DNA from: Thermoplasmatales archaeon
GTDB taxonomy: Archaea; Thermoplasmatota; JASEFT01; JAUWIS01
DNA: 15,793 nt
Assembly: GCA_030019485.1 (NCBI GenBank)
Contig: JASEEW010000018.1
Location: 1 to 15,793 of the forward strand
Direction of reading: 5' to 3'
Positions 5,154-12,164 of this stretch are shown piece after piece. The translations under genes and the position numbers were made by a program. The stretch's first letter is position 1. Each line of letters begins with the position of its first letter. The notes under the pieces are model-generated. The model made no database searches, had not been told where the DNA came from, and saw only the letters and a program-made list of their open reading frames with translations.

Positions 5154-6440
5154 ATGAACGAGGACGCAGAGTTCGTTGTTGAGAATGTTAAGGAGCATCA
5201 CAGATGGTTTCAGTCCTGTCTGCCAATGATTGCATCTGAGAACCTGATTTCACCACTTGCGCGAGAGATGCTCATAACAGATTTTTGTGACAGGTATGCT
5301 GAGGGTCATCCTGGGAAAAGGTACTATCAGGGATGCATTTATGTTGACAGGGTTGAGTTAAAATGTATTGAGCTTGCAAAAAAACTTTTCAGATGCTCTT
5401 ATGCCGATGTCAGAGCAACATCAGGTACTGTTGCAAACATCGGTGTTTTCAAGGCGCTTGCAAAACCAGGCGACAGGATTACTGCTTTGAACACTGCTGA
5501 GGGAGCGCATATCAGCCATGCAAAATTTGGAGGCGCGGGTGTCAGGGGTCTTGAGGTTGTGAACTATCCTTTTGATTCAAAAAACATGAATATAGATGTT
5601 GATGAAACAGTAAAACTCATAAATGAAATCAAGCCAAGGATTGCTTTATTCGGGCAGAGTGTTTATCTTTTCCCAACACCATTGAAAGAAATTGCTGATG
5701 CAGCACATGATGCTGGTTCCTGGGTTGTTTATGATGGTGCCCATGTCCTTGGACTGATTGCGGGTGGTAAATTTCAGGATCCTTTAAGGGAGGGTGCTGA
5801 TGTTGTAACAGGCTCTACCCATAAAACACTGCCTGGTCCTCAGGGCGGCATAGTTTTGTCTGACCATAAAGGTGAGACTGAGGAGGATAAAAAGTTTCTT
5901 AAAAGACTTGACTCGGGCATTTTCCCAGGTGTTGTGAGCAACCATCATCTTCATCACATGGCTGCGAAAGCAGTAGCATTTGCTGAGCATATTGAGTATG
6001 GTAAAAAATATTCGGAGCAAATAATCAGGAATGCGAAAGCACTTGGTCAGGCTATGCATGAACTGGGTTTTGATGTTTTCTGCGAACACCTTGGTTTCAC
6101 TGAAAGCCATCAGATTGTTGTTGGTGTTGGTGAAGGTAAGGGCAGAGAGAGCGCTGAAAGTTTGGAGAAAGCAAACATTATTGTGAACATGAACATGATC
6201 CCGGGCGACATCAAACCCATGAATCCCAGCGGACTGAGAATTGGTGTTCAGGAGCTTACAAGGATTGGGATGAAGGAAAAGGAAATGAAGGACGTTGCAG
6301 GTTTATTCAAAAATGTGCTTATTGATAAGGCAGAGCCTGAGAATGTTAAAAAAAGGGTCGCAGAGCTCAGAAGGAACTTCAACAATATTCATTACTGTTT
6401 CAAGGAGGGGGAAGCCCATAAATACTATAAGATAGCATAA
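5154..6440 (+). CDS. glyA: Serine hydroxymethyltransferase
   Basis: A PLP enzyme interconverting serine and glycine with a tetrahydropterin one-carbon carrier, cytosolic. The 428 residues are full length and of the archaeal type. Visible are the N-terminal PMIASENLISPLAREML, GHPGKRYYQGC and the PLP-binding stretch VVYDGAHVLG with Asp194 and His197. The Schiff-base lysine is Lys224 in STHKTLPGPQGG. The C-terminal lobe begins near IPGDIKPMNPSGLRIG. An upstream in-frame ATG at 5100 would add 18 hydrophobic residues foreign to the family and would overlap the palindrome and TATA-like box, so I use 5154. The coiled-coil gene follows after 48 bases, with its own ribosome site and an AT-rich gap. 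Confidence 0.96.
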   Translation: MNEDAEFVVENVKEHHRWFQSCLPMIASENLISPLAREMLITDFCDRYAEGHPGKRYYQGCIYVDRVELKCIELAKKLFRCSYADVRATSGTVANIGVFKALAKPGDRITALNTAEGAHISHAKFGGAGVRGLEVVNYPFDSKNMNIDVDETVKLINEIKPRIALFGQSVYLFPTPLKEIADAAHDAGSWVVYDGAHVLGLIAGGKFQDPLREGADVVTGSTHKTLPGPQGGIVLSDHKGETEEDKKFLKRLDSGIFPGVVSNHHLHHMAAKAVAFAEHIEYGKKYSEQIIRNAKALGQAMHELGFDVFCEHLGFTESHQIVVGVGEGKGRESAESLEKANIIVNMNMIPGDIKPMNPSGLRIGVQELTRIGMKEKEMKDVAGLFKNVLIDKAEPENVKKRVAELRRNFNNIHYCFKEGEAHKYYKIA

Positions 6441-6488
6441 CAAAAATATTATTTACCACAATACTATTAGTGTTTTTGTTGAGGTAGC

Positions 6489-7352
6489 ATGGAAGAGGGA
6501 AGCATTGAGCAGAAAAGGGACGAAATACTCGCCAAAATGGATGGACATAGAAGAAAAAGGGACGAGTTGAACAGAAGGGCAAGCGGATGGGCTGATAAGA
6601 GGGACGAGCTAAACAGTAAAGCCAGGAGAGCAATAGAGGACGCATCTGAATGCAGGATAAAAAGGGATGAACTCAATGAGAAAGTGAAAAACGCAAAAGA
6701 AATCAAGGACAGACTGAGGACGGATGAAGAAAAGCTTTCAAAGGAACTGCATGGATTGATGAAAAAACATCTGCCTAAAAATGGGGTGTACCTGAGTAAG
6801 TTGAAAAATGATTTAAGAAAACTGGAGTTCAAGCAGCAGACAACTGTTTTAGCGCCGAAAAAAGAAAAGGAGCTCATTGATGCGCTGACAAAGATTCAAA
6901 CCCAGATCAGAGAAAGGGAGAAAATCCTTGATGAAAATAAGGAAATAAAAAAGGTGTTAGGATCGCTTAAGGAGATCAGGAAAAAGATAAGGGCCGAAAA
7001 GAAAGATATCATCCTGCTCGCTAATGCTGCTCAGAAAGAGCATGATAAAATGAACAAGCTCTATGCTGAGGCAGACAAAATGCGAATTCAGGCAGATGAT
7101 GCCCAGGAAAAATTCGTTGAAAACAAAAAAATGGCTGATAAGGAGCATAAAGAATATGCTACACTTTTAGAGCAGATTCATGAGATTGACAAACAGCTTT
7201 CAGGTCTAAAACATAAAGAGAGAACAGAAAAAAAGGCTAGGATAGATTACAGGCTGAGGAAGCAGGCAGAAGAGATATATGAGAGGTTTAAGACAGGGGA
7301 AAAATTGAGCACTGAGGACCTAATGATACTGCAAAAAGCAGGATTGCTGTAG
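6489..7352 (+). CDS. COG1340-type archaeal coiled-coil protein
   Basis: 287 residues, almost entirely charged heptad-like helix, with no membrane segment. The N-terminal part repeats a KRDEL(N) unit several times (QKRDEIL, RKRDELN, DKRDELN, IKRDELN), spaced 18 to 24 residues apart. A hinge around residues 95-115 (HLPKNGVYLSKLKNDLRKLEF) separates it from a second long coiled coil. The end, FKTGEKLSTEDLMILQKAGLL, is a compact conserved tail typical of the COG1340 group. Proteins of this group are common in archaea, sometimes near phosphoserine phosphatase, and their role is unknown. A GAGGT ribosome site lies three bases before the ATG. Confidence 0.85.
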   Translation: MEEGSIEQKRDEILAKMDGHRRKRDELNRRASGWADKRDELNSKARRAIEDASECRIKRDELNEKVKNAKEIKDRLRTDEEKLSKELHGLMKKHLPKNGVYLSKLKNDLRKLEFKQQTTVLAPKKEKELIDALTKIQTQIREREKILDENKEIKKVLGSLKEIRKKIRAEKKDIILLANAAQKEHDKMNKLYAEADKMRIQADDAQEKFVENKKMADKEHKEYATLLEQIHEIDKQLSGLKHKERTEKKARIDYRLRKQAEEIYERFKTGEKLSTEDLMILQKAGLL

Positions 7353-7357
7353 AAAAG

Positions 7358-7365
7358 TATAAATA
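7358..7365 (+). promoter_or_regulatory. Strong TATA box for the small RNA at 7388
   Basis: TATAAATA preceded by AAAAG is the best TATA box with BRE-like purines in the window. Its centre is about 26 bases before G7388, where the closing stem of the RNA candidate begins. No coding gene follows on this strand until 8456. Confidence 0.7.
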
Positions 7366-7387
7366 CACCCATAGTAATTATTGTTTT

Positions 7388-7456
7388 GGAAGGGTCTCCT
7401 TAGGTTAGAGCTCATCCCATCCCCTCTAGCAATAGGTGCCCCTTCCCACCTTTTTT
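7388..7456 (+). ncRNA. Candidate small RNA of about 65-69 nt
   Basis: The intergenic sequence carries every part of a free-standing RNA gene. There is a TATA box at 7358-7365 and a start at G7388. A perfect 7-bp closing stem joins GGAAGGG (7388-7394) to CCCTTCC (7440-7446), and a T6 run (7451-7456) acts as terminator. Inside, CCT/AGG (7398-7400 with 7434-7436) and TAGAG/CTCTA (7406-7410 with 7424-7428) extend one long hairpin. The apex is a C-rich single-stranded loop, CTCATCCCATCCC. It does not have a tRNA T arm or D arm and is far too short for SRP or RNase P RNA. Lacking a known family, I infer a trans-acting or protein-binding small RNA. Confidence 0.6.
7451..7456 (+). terminator. T6 terminator of the small RNA
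   Basis: TTTTTT directly follows the closing stem and ACC spacer of the small RNA candidate, as expected for archaeal intrinsic termination. Confidence 0.6.
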
Positions 7457-7517
7457 ATTGCATATTCTAAGCTGTGAAATACTCTTGTCCAAAAATATAA
7501 AATCTTGAATGTTTAAT

Positions 7518-8381
7518 TTAATCGTATATTGGCGTACCAGTTGAGTTTACAAGTTTCTTGTACTCCTCTTTAATCCGCATTGTGATTTTGCCTGGTTTCC
7601 CATCACCAATTTTTTTTGAATCTATCTCAACAACAGGCTCAATCTCTGCTGCCGTTCCTGTCAAAAAAACCTCGTCCGCATTGTGAATATCAGAAAGGAT
7701 GAAATGGGATACCCTTGTGTCATATCCAAGTTTTTTTGCAATCTCCAGAACAGTTGCTCTTGTGATACCTTTCAGGTTTGTTGCCGTAGGCGGTGTTGTT
7801 ATAAGCCCCTCTTTCACATAAAAAACATTATCCGCGCTTGCCTCAGAAACATACCCGTCAATATCCAGAAACAGTGCCTCATCAGCATTCCTCTGATGCG
7901 CCTCTATCCTCCCTAATATATTGTTCAGATAGTTCAATGACTTTATGTTTGGGCTGAGGCACTGGGGCGGGTTCCTGCGCACAGATGTTGTTATAAGTTT
8001 TAGCCCGTTCTCATTGGAGTACAACTTAATGGATTTTGCAATGATTATCACCGTAGGCTTTTTGCATCTAAATGGTGAAAGACCCAGGTCGCCAACACCC
8101 CTGGAAACAACAACCCTGATATATCCATCCACCATGTTGTTTCTTCTGCATGTCTCCACAATTTTCTTTGCGAATTCATCCTTTGACATTGGAATATTTA
8201 AGCTGATAGTATTTGCTGATTCATACAATCTGTCAACATGCTCCTTGAGTTTGAAAATCCTTTTACTGTATGCTCTTATTCCCTCAAAAACACCATCACC
8301 ATAAAGTAAGCCATGGTCATAAACAGATATCTTTGCCTCTGACTCAAGAACAAAATCACCGTTCAGGTATATCTCTGTCAT
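7518..8381 (-). CDS. ilvE: Branched-chain amino acid aminotransferase (class IV)
   Basis: A PLP-dependent fold-type IV aminotransferase that transfers the amino group between glutamate and the 2-oxo acids of valine, leucine and isoleucine. Full length at 287 residues. Seen: the N-terminal VYDHGLLYGDGVFEGIRAY, CLSPNIKSLNYLNN with the PLP lysine at about residue 147, the DEALFLDIDGYVSEASADNVF block typical of IlvE, GITRATVLEIAKKLG, and the late DEVFLTGTAAEIEPV. A GTG at 8384 is also in frame, but I choose ATG 8381. The TATA-like TTATATTTAGA on the complement (8401-8411) is about 27 bases upstream, so the mRNA is probably leaderless. A related D-amino acid aminotransferase is less likely given the EASADNVF motif. 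Confidence 0.9.
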   Translation of the reverse strand: MTEIYLNGDFVLESEAKISVYDHGLLYGDGVFEGIRAYSKRIFKLKEHVDRLYESANTISLNIPMSKDEFAKKIVETCRRNNMVDGYIRVVVSRGVGDLGLSPFRCKKPTVIIIAKSIKLYSNENGLKLITTSVRRNPPQCLSPNIKSLNYLNNILGRIEAHQRNADEALFLDIDGYVSEASADNVFYVKEGLITTPPTATNLKGITRATVLEIAKKLGYDTRVSHFILSDIHNADEVFLTGTAAEIEPVVEIDSKKIGDGKPGKITMRIKEEYKKLVNSTGTPIYD

Positions 8382-8400
8382 CACCTTTAGTAAAGTTTTG

Positions 8401-8429
8401 TCTAAATATAACCTTTTCGTATAAATTTA
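8401..8429. promoter_or_regulatory. Back-to-back TATA-like boxes for ilvE and the DUF1805 gene
   Basis: On the complement, TTATATTTAGA (8401-8411) is centred about 26 bases before the ilvE ATG. On the + strand, TATAAATTTA (8420-8429) is centred about 32 bases before the DUF1805 ATG. Both genes would have leaders of zero to a few bases. Confidence 0.55.
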
Positions 8430-8455
8430 TTTACAGTATAAAACAATACCTATCT

Positions 8456-8740
8456 ATGATTCAGAAAATTAAGATAGGAAACAATGTTGCCTTGGGGGTT
8501 AATCTTGAACTCCAAAATGCGAACCTGATTGTTGCAAGGGCAAAAAAAGGGTATGTCATGTGTGGATACCTGAGCATGGAAACAGCGAACAGGCTTGGTG
8601 ATGTTGCCGCAAAGGTTAAAGGCGTGAAAAACGTTGATGATGCTCTATCTGCGAAAATTGTTGAGGTTTCAGAGAAAGCAAAGGAAAACGGTATAAAGGA
8701 AGGAATGACGGGTAAAGAGGCGCTGGAAAAAATGTTTTAA
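8456..8740 (+). CDS. DUF1805 family protein
   Basis: 94 residues with the DUF1805 pattern: an N-terminal strand (KIKIGNNVALGVNLELQNANLIVARAKKGYVMCGYLSMETANRLGD) with the conserved CGYL turn, then an alternating helical half (VAAKVKGVKNVDDALSAKIVEVSEKAKENGIKEGMTGKEALEKM). The family is small, single-domain and of unknown function; it occurs in archaea and in bacilli as YunC. A longer in-frame reading would start inside the ilvE coding region and upstream of the TATA-like box, so I use the ATG at 8456. The stop abuts the stop of the convergent DUF89 gene with no base between them. Confidence 0.85.
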   Translation: MIQKIKIGNNVALGVNLELQNANLIVARAKKGYVMCGYLSMETANRLGDVAAKVKGVKNVDDALSAKIVEVSEKAKENGIKEGMTGKEALEKMF

Positions 8741-9604
8741 TCATTCATACAGTTTTGCTGCGCTGATATTCTCAGGCAAACCCATGTCATCCGCCACAGG
8801 CCTGCATTTTGTTCTCAGCAAATAGGCAATTGGTCTGTATTTTTTCTCACAAAATGCCTCATACATCCCCATGCCTTTGCACATTATCAAATCAGCGTTT
8901 TCTATCCTGTTTTTTAATTCATCAGAGATTTCATTGAAGTCTATTCCCACAGCATTTGAGCTGTGCATTATTTCATCCACAGCATCCTTCAAGCCAAGTT
9001 TTTCTGCATCCTTAACTGTTGCATCATTCATAATAGGCGATTCCCTCACAACAATGGTAAGCTCAACACCAAATTTTTTCAGTTGCCTGCATAAAAGTTT
9101 GTCAAAAACAATCTCACCGCAGTTATCAGTAAAAAACAAAACCTTACTGTTTTTTTTCAGGTATTTTTTTATTTTTTCAGTGTCATCAACATCTAATCCA
9201 TTTTTACACATTTTCTCAAAATCATTCTCAAGTTTTTCAGGTGCAGCAATACTTGATTTTATTCCGAAATCAAAAACATTGCCAACAATAGAACATATTA
9301 CTGCTGCCTTTAGTTTGTCCTTGGAATTATTGATGAATTTCTCTGCCTTCGGAACCAGGGACAAAGCGATTCTGTTGCTTCTTTCCTTTATTTCCCTGTA
9401 AGGGTCAGGGTTTTCTATGATTTCATAAACCCTCCTGTGAACCTTTGTTGCAACAAGTATGGAGTTTGCATTGTATGAGTATTCCTTTGAAAGAATATTC
9501 AAAGCCTCTTTCACAGCCTTCTCAGAAAACTTTGGGTCAACAAGACCTGCCTCATATATGACCCTGTTGAGTAAACAGGGGACGCATTCATGGCGCATTC
9601 TCAT
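8741..9604 (-). CDS. DUF89 damage-control phosphatase-like protein
   Basis: A metal-dependent phosphatase-like protein of the DUF89/ARMT1 fold, archaeal short type, 287 residues. Seen: the N-terminal CxxC (HECVPCLLNRV, Cys7 and Cys10), FFTDNCGEIVFDKLL with the predicted metal-site Asp160 and Asn161, VVRESPIMNDATVKDAEKLGL with Asp194, and the lysine motif MCKGMGMYEA near Lys243. The family removes phosphate from damaged or excess phosphometabolites, but the archaeal substrate is not settled. Its ATG overlaps the Elp3 stop in ATGA, so the two are translated from one message. Confidence 0.88.
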   Translation of the reverse strand: MRMRHECVPCLLNRVIYEAGLVDPKFSEKAVKEALNILSKEYSYNANSILVATKVHRRVYEIIENPDPYREIKERSNRIALSLVPKAEKFINNSKDKLKAAVICSIVGNVFDFGIKSSIAAPEKLENDFEKMCKNGLDVDDTEKIKKYLKKNSKVLFFTDNCGEIVFDKLLCRQLKKFGVELTIVVRESPIMNDATVKDAEKLGLKDAVDEIMHSSNAVGIDFNEISDELKNRIENADLIMCKGMGMYEAFCEKKYRPIAYLLRTKCRPVADDMGLPENISAAKLYE

Positions 9605-11172
9605 AGCACCCTCCCCATATAAACCCCGTTTTTCCTGTACCCCAGTTTTCTGTAGTAGTTTCTTGCGCCAGCGCCAGAGTTCACAAGGATCTTTTTACAG
9701 CCAAACTCTTTCTTTGTTATCAGCTCACATTCTTTCATCAGTTCTTTCCCATATCCTCTGTGCTGCCATTCATATTCTGGTTTTTCCCCTATCGGCACCA
9801 TCTGACCAAAAACCTTCAATTCCCTGATGAGTATGCAGTCCTTTATTTCCTTTCTGTGGGGTTTTCCAGGCTTCCTCAGTCTTGCATAACCAATCAGTAT
9901 GTCTTTTTTTAAGTCCTCAAATGAAAGAAATATTTCTTTTCCACCTGATGCACCGTAATCCATTCTTAACAATTTAATATTGTTTACATCTGGCATTATG
10001 CCTTTCAGCATTTTATGACCTACCTCCCTGCATCTTATACAGTTGCATTTGATTTTTATTTTTTTCATTTTCTCTTCCACAATTTGTCTAAGATTGCTTT
10101 TTTTCACGCCGTCATCAATAAGTGGAACAGGTATGTCCCTCTGTATTCTCTGAATTCTTACCCATCTCGGAACAATCCTTTTCACTTCAGTAATAATCTC
10201 AGCAGCCTCATCTGTTGTCAATGCCTTATACCCTTTGTTTTTCCATGAATCATAAAGTTTTGTTCCTTGAATTACAAGTGTTGGGTATATCTTGAGCATA
10301 TCAGGTCTGAATTTTTCATCATAAAAAATTTTTTTAAAGGATTCCAAATCCATTTCTTTACTGGAGCCGGGTAACCCCGGCATCATATGATAGCAAACCT
10401 TCAAACCTGAGTCTTTTAAAATTCTTGTTGCATCAATACTCGCCTGCACTCTGTGTCCTCTTTCAACATTTCTCAGAACAGCATCAAATGTTGATTGAAC
10501 CCCAAGCTCAACCCGCGTTCCACCAAGTCTTAGTATCTGGTCAACATGCTCTTTTTTACACCAGTCAGGGCGTGTCTCAATCGTTAAACCAATACATCTG
10601 TGTTTCGCATTCTCATTTATTTTCTGTGCCTCCTCCAAATTTTTACTTTCTTTGTCGTTCATTGCATCAAAGCATGATTTAACAAAAAAATTCTGATAAT
10701 CAATATTCCTTGACGTGAACGTCCCACCCATAACAATTAAATCAATCTTGTCAGTAGGATGACCAATAATATTCAGCTGCTCTATCCTTGATTTTGTCTG
10801 CAAAAAAGGGTCAAAATTATGCATCCCTGCTCTGAGCGCAGCAGGCTCCTTTCCTGTGTAGCTCTGCGCCGAGCCATATTCAACACCACCTGGGCAGTAA
10901 CTGCATTTCCCATGAGGGCATTCTGCTGGTGAACTCATAACTGCGACAACGGCAACGCCTGATATTGTTCTAACAGGCTTCATTCTGAGAACAGGCTCCA
11001 AAAAAGGATAAAAATCTTCATCCACATTTGATAAAATATCTGCATCAGAGGGAACCTTATCCAAATTATATTTTCTGCAAAACTGTAATTTTATTTTGTG
11101 AACCCCATTCTTTGTAACTGGTTTTTTAGTTAGGATTTCAGATATTATTTCCTGATAGATTTTAGGGTTCAT
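9601..11172 (-). CDS. elp3: Elp3, radical SAM/GNAT tRNA U34 acetyltransferase
   Basis: Transfers an acetyl-derived carboxymethyl group to carbon 5 of wobble uridine 34 in tRNA, using SAM and acetyl-CoA; archaeal Elp3 does this without the other Elongator subunits. 523 residues, full length. A basic N-terminal tRNA-binding region precedes the radical SAM cluster motif CPHGKCSYC (Cys85, Cys90, Cys93). The TIM-barrel follows (LIVMGGTFTSR, GLTIETRPDWC, ELGVQSTFDAVL, YHMMPGLPGS). A cysteine-bearing linker (KCNCIRCREVGH) leads to the C-terminal GNAT domain with the acetyl-CoA loop HRGYGKELM and the end YYRKLGYRKNGVYMGRVL. A TATATA box at 11198-11203 on the complement lies about 28 bases before the ATG, and no ribosome site is seen, so the mRNA looks leaderless. 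It is first in an operon with DUF89. Confidence 0.97.
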   Translation of the reverse strand: MNPKIYQEIISEILTKKPVTKNGVHKIKLQFCRKYNLDKVPSDADILSNVDEDFYPFLEPVLRMKPVRTISGVAVVAVMSSPAECPHGKCSYCPGGVEYGSAQSYTGKEPAALRAGMHNFDPFLQTKSRIEQLNIIGHPTDKIDLIVMGGTFTSRNIDYQNFFVKSCFDAMNDKESKNLEEAQKINENAKHRCIGLTIETRPDWCKKEHVDQILRLGGTRVELGVQSTFDAVLRNVERGHRVQASIDATRILKDSGLKVCYHMMPGLPGSSKEMDLESFKKIFYDEKFRPDMLKIYPTLVIQGTKLYDSWKNKGYKALTTDEAAEIITEVKRIVPRWVRIQRIQRDIPVPLIDDGVKKSNLRQIVEEKMKKIKIKCNCIRCREVGHKMLKGIMPDVNNIKLLRMDYGASGGKEIFLSFEDLKKDILIGYARLRKPGKPHRKEIKDCILIRELKVFGQMVPIGEKPEYEWQHRGYGKELMKECELITKKEFGCKKILVNSGAGARNYYRKLGYRKNGVYMGRVL

Positions 11173-11196
11173 TGTTTACTAAAACAGATTACTGGG

Positions 11197-11203
11197 ATAT
11201 ATA
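11197..11203 (-). promoter_or_regulatory. TATA box of the elp3-DUF89 operon
   Basis: The complement reads CCTATATATCCC, centred about 28 bases upstream of the elp3 ATG at 11172. The predicted start site coincides with the ATG. Confidence 0.6.
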
Positions 11204-11254
11204 GGTTTTCGGGTGTGCGGGCTTCTCATTTGAGGAAAGCAACCAGGTATCATC

Positions 11255-11464
11255 TCATCCCACAGTAGGCATTTCTACTTTTAGATGAGATAAGTCCTCT
11301 GCTGGGAAACGGTTTTTGATTCCCAGCACCTCTATCCCTACAACTTTACCTTCTTTATCATAATCAATGACTATCCCAGGTGCTATTTCTTCACTATCTT
11401 CTATATGCTCTTCGCACAGTCTAAAGTAAAGCGCATCGCTTTCCATATCCACTTTAACCCTCAT
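11255..11464 (-). CDS. DUF2283 protein, predicted antitoxin
   Basis: 69 residues with the DUF2283 signature: VDMESDALYFRL, acidic EDSEEIAPGIVIDYDKEGKVVGIEVLGI, then a short C-terminal extension. DUF2283 genes commonly pair with DUF4258 genes and are predicted antitoxins, but biochemical proof is thin. Its ATG overlaps the DUF4258 stop by four bases (ATGA), so translation is coupled. The order here is toxin-like gene first, antitoxin-like gene second, as in HigBA-type operons. Confidence 0.85.
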   Translation of the reverse strand: MRVKVDMESDALYFRLCEEHIEDSEEIAPGIVIDYDKEGKVVGIEVLGIKNRFPAEDLSHLKVEMPTVG

Positions 11465-11691
11465 TTTTTCAACCTCTTATTATAATATGCAGTTATTACT
11501 GTATAAGGCTTTTCCTCACCTTTTACGACCACTCTAAGAACTTTTACTCCCACTCTCTTGAAAGCACACCATAACTCATTTTTAGGAGCTTCTTTCCAAT
11601 CTGGATTCTGAACAGCAGATTCAACTAAGTTTCTATCAATGTTCCGTTCTTTCAGCATATCCTCAGCATGTTTTGTAAATTTTATTATCAT
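11461..11691 (-). CDS. DUF4258 protein, predicted RelE/ParE-like toxin
   Basis: 76 residues from the chosen start. MIIKFTKHAEDMLKERNIDRNLVESAVQNPD is the classic DUF4258 opening (His-Ala-x-x-x-x-x-x-R), and the middle and end (LWCAFKRVGVKVLRVVVK, YTVITAYYNKRLKK) match the beta-rich core and the basic C-terminus. DUF4258 is considered related to RelE/ParE-type toxins. A longer frame from 11727 lies inside the upstream gene. I choose 11691 because its ATG overlaps the upstream stop as ATGA, the same coupling seen at its own 3' end, and the preceding sequence is purine-rich (GAAGAAGAGAAG). Confidence 0.85.
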   Translation of the reverse strand: MIIKFTKHAEDMLKERNIDRNLVESAVQNPDWKEAPKNELWCAFKRVGVKVLRVVVKGEEKPYTVITAYYNKRLKK

Positions 11692-12014
11692 CTTCTCTTC
11701 TTCCTTTTCCTTTCGCATACAGCCCATTTTTTAAGATGGTGGTTCAAATCAGGGTTCTTTTTAAATTCAATGCTTTTTCCTGTTCTCGGATTTTGAATTA
11801 TATATTCTTTGATCCTTCCGTCTTTTCTCAACGATATCCAAGTTTGGGGACTAATATCAAAATTTCCAACAACATTCTTACATTTTGGACATGTAATCGT
11901 ATGTATGAGCCAAGGAACTCGCGAGACTTTCTGTTTTCTATCAAATCCGATTGAGATGTCTTTGCTTATATCAATTATTCCACTACAACCTTTCCATGGA
12001 CATTCGATTTTCAT
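11688..12014 (-). CDS. Small zinc-ribbon-like protein heading the DUF4258/DUF2283 operon
   Basis: 108 residues, not recognised. Cys5 and Cys10 (CPWKGC) with Cys42 and Cys45 (CPKC) form a plausible zinc ribbon. The middle reads WISLRKDGRIKEYIIQNPRTGKSIEFKKNPD, and the C-terminus is strongly basic (KKWAVCERKRKKRR), which suggests nucleic-acid contact. GGTGAT lies six bases before the ATG (12021-12026 on the complement). Its stop overlaps the DUF4258 start as ATGA. A third, DNA- or RNA-binding partner of the toxin-antitoxin pair is a reasonable guess, but the sequence does not prove it. Confidence 0.7.
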   Translation of the reverse strand: MKIECPWKGCSGIIDISKDISIGFDRKQKVSRVPWLIHTITCPKCKNVVGNFDISPQTWISLRKDGRIKEYIIQNPRTGKSIEFKKNPDLNHHLKKWAVCERKRKKRR

Positions 12015-12050
12015 TTTTTAATCACCCTCTTTTAATATCTGTCCTCGCAT

Positions 12051-12125
12051 TAAAGTGAAGAACCCCGCCCTGAAGGATTGCCTTCGGCAATTCCTCGCTA
12101 CGCTCGGAGTGGGGCATCAAGAACT
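12051..12125. repeat. Compound hairpin, possible transposon-end remnant
   Basis: CCCC (12063-12066) and GGGG (12111-12114) enclose GGATTGCC-TTC-GGCAATTCC (12075-12094, one unpaired A) and a CTCGCTACGCTCGGAG segment. The flanks read GAAGAACCCCGCCC and GGGGCATCAAGAAC. Such G/C hairpins next to GAAC are reminiscent of IS200/IS605 ends and of palindrome-associated elements, but no tnpA or tnpB is here. It separates two operons that both point left, so it could instead be a terminator. Confidence 0.4.
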
Positions 12126-12164
12126 ATATAGCTATTTTCAGACATAAATTTTTTGTAGATTGTG

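Noticed and set aside
6467..6877. Open frame of 136 codons antisense to the coiled-coil gene
   Set aside because: Serine-, phenylalanine- and leucine-rich reading that is the reverse of lysine- and glutamate-rich heptads; no start signals.
7388..7456. tRNA gene suggested by a 7-bp closing stem and a CACC end
   Set aside because: There is no T arm with TTCRA, no D arm and no 5+7+5 anticodon arm. The inside is one extended hairpin.
8871..9401. Open frame of 176 codons antisense to DUF89
   Set aside because: Entirely opposite a recognised DUF89 protein; serine- and phenylalanine-rich translation typical of an antisense shadow.
9459..9827. Open frame of 122 codons antisense to DUF89 and elp3
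   Set aside because: It lies opposite two well-supported genes and its translation is a shadow of their codon use.
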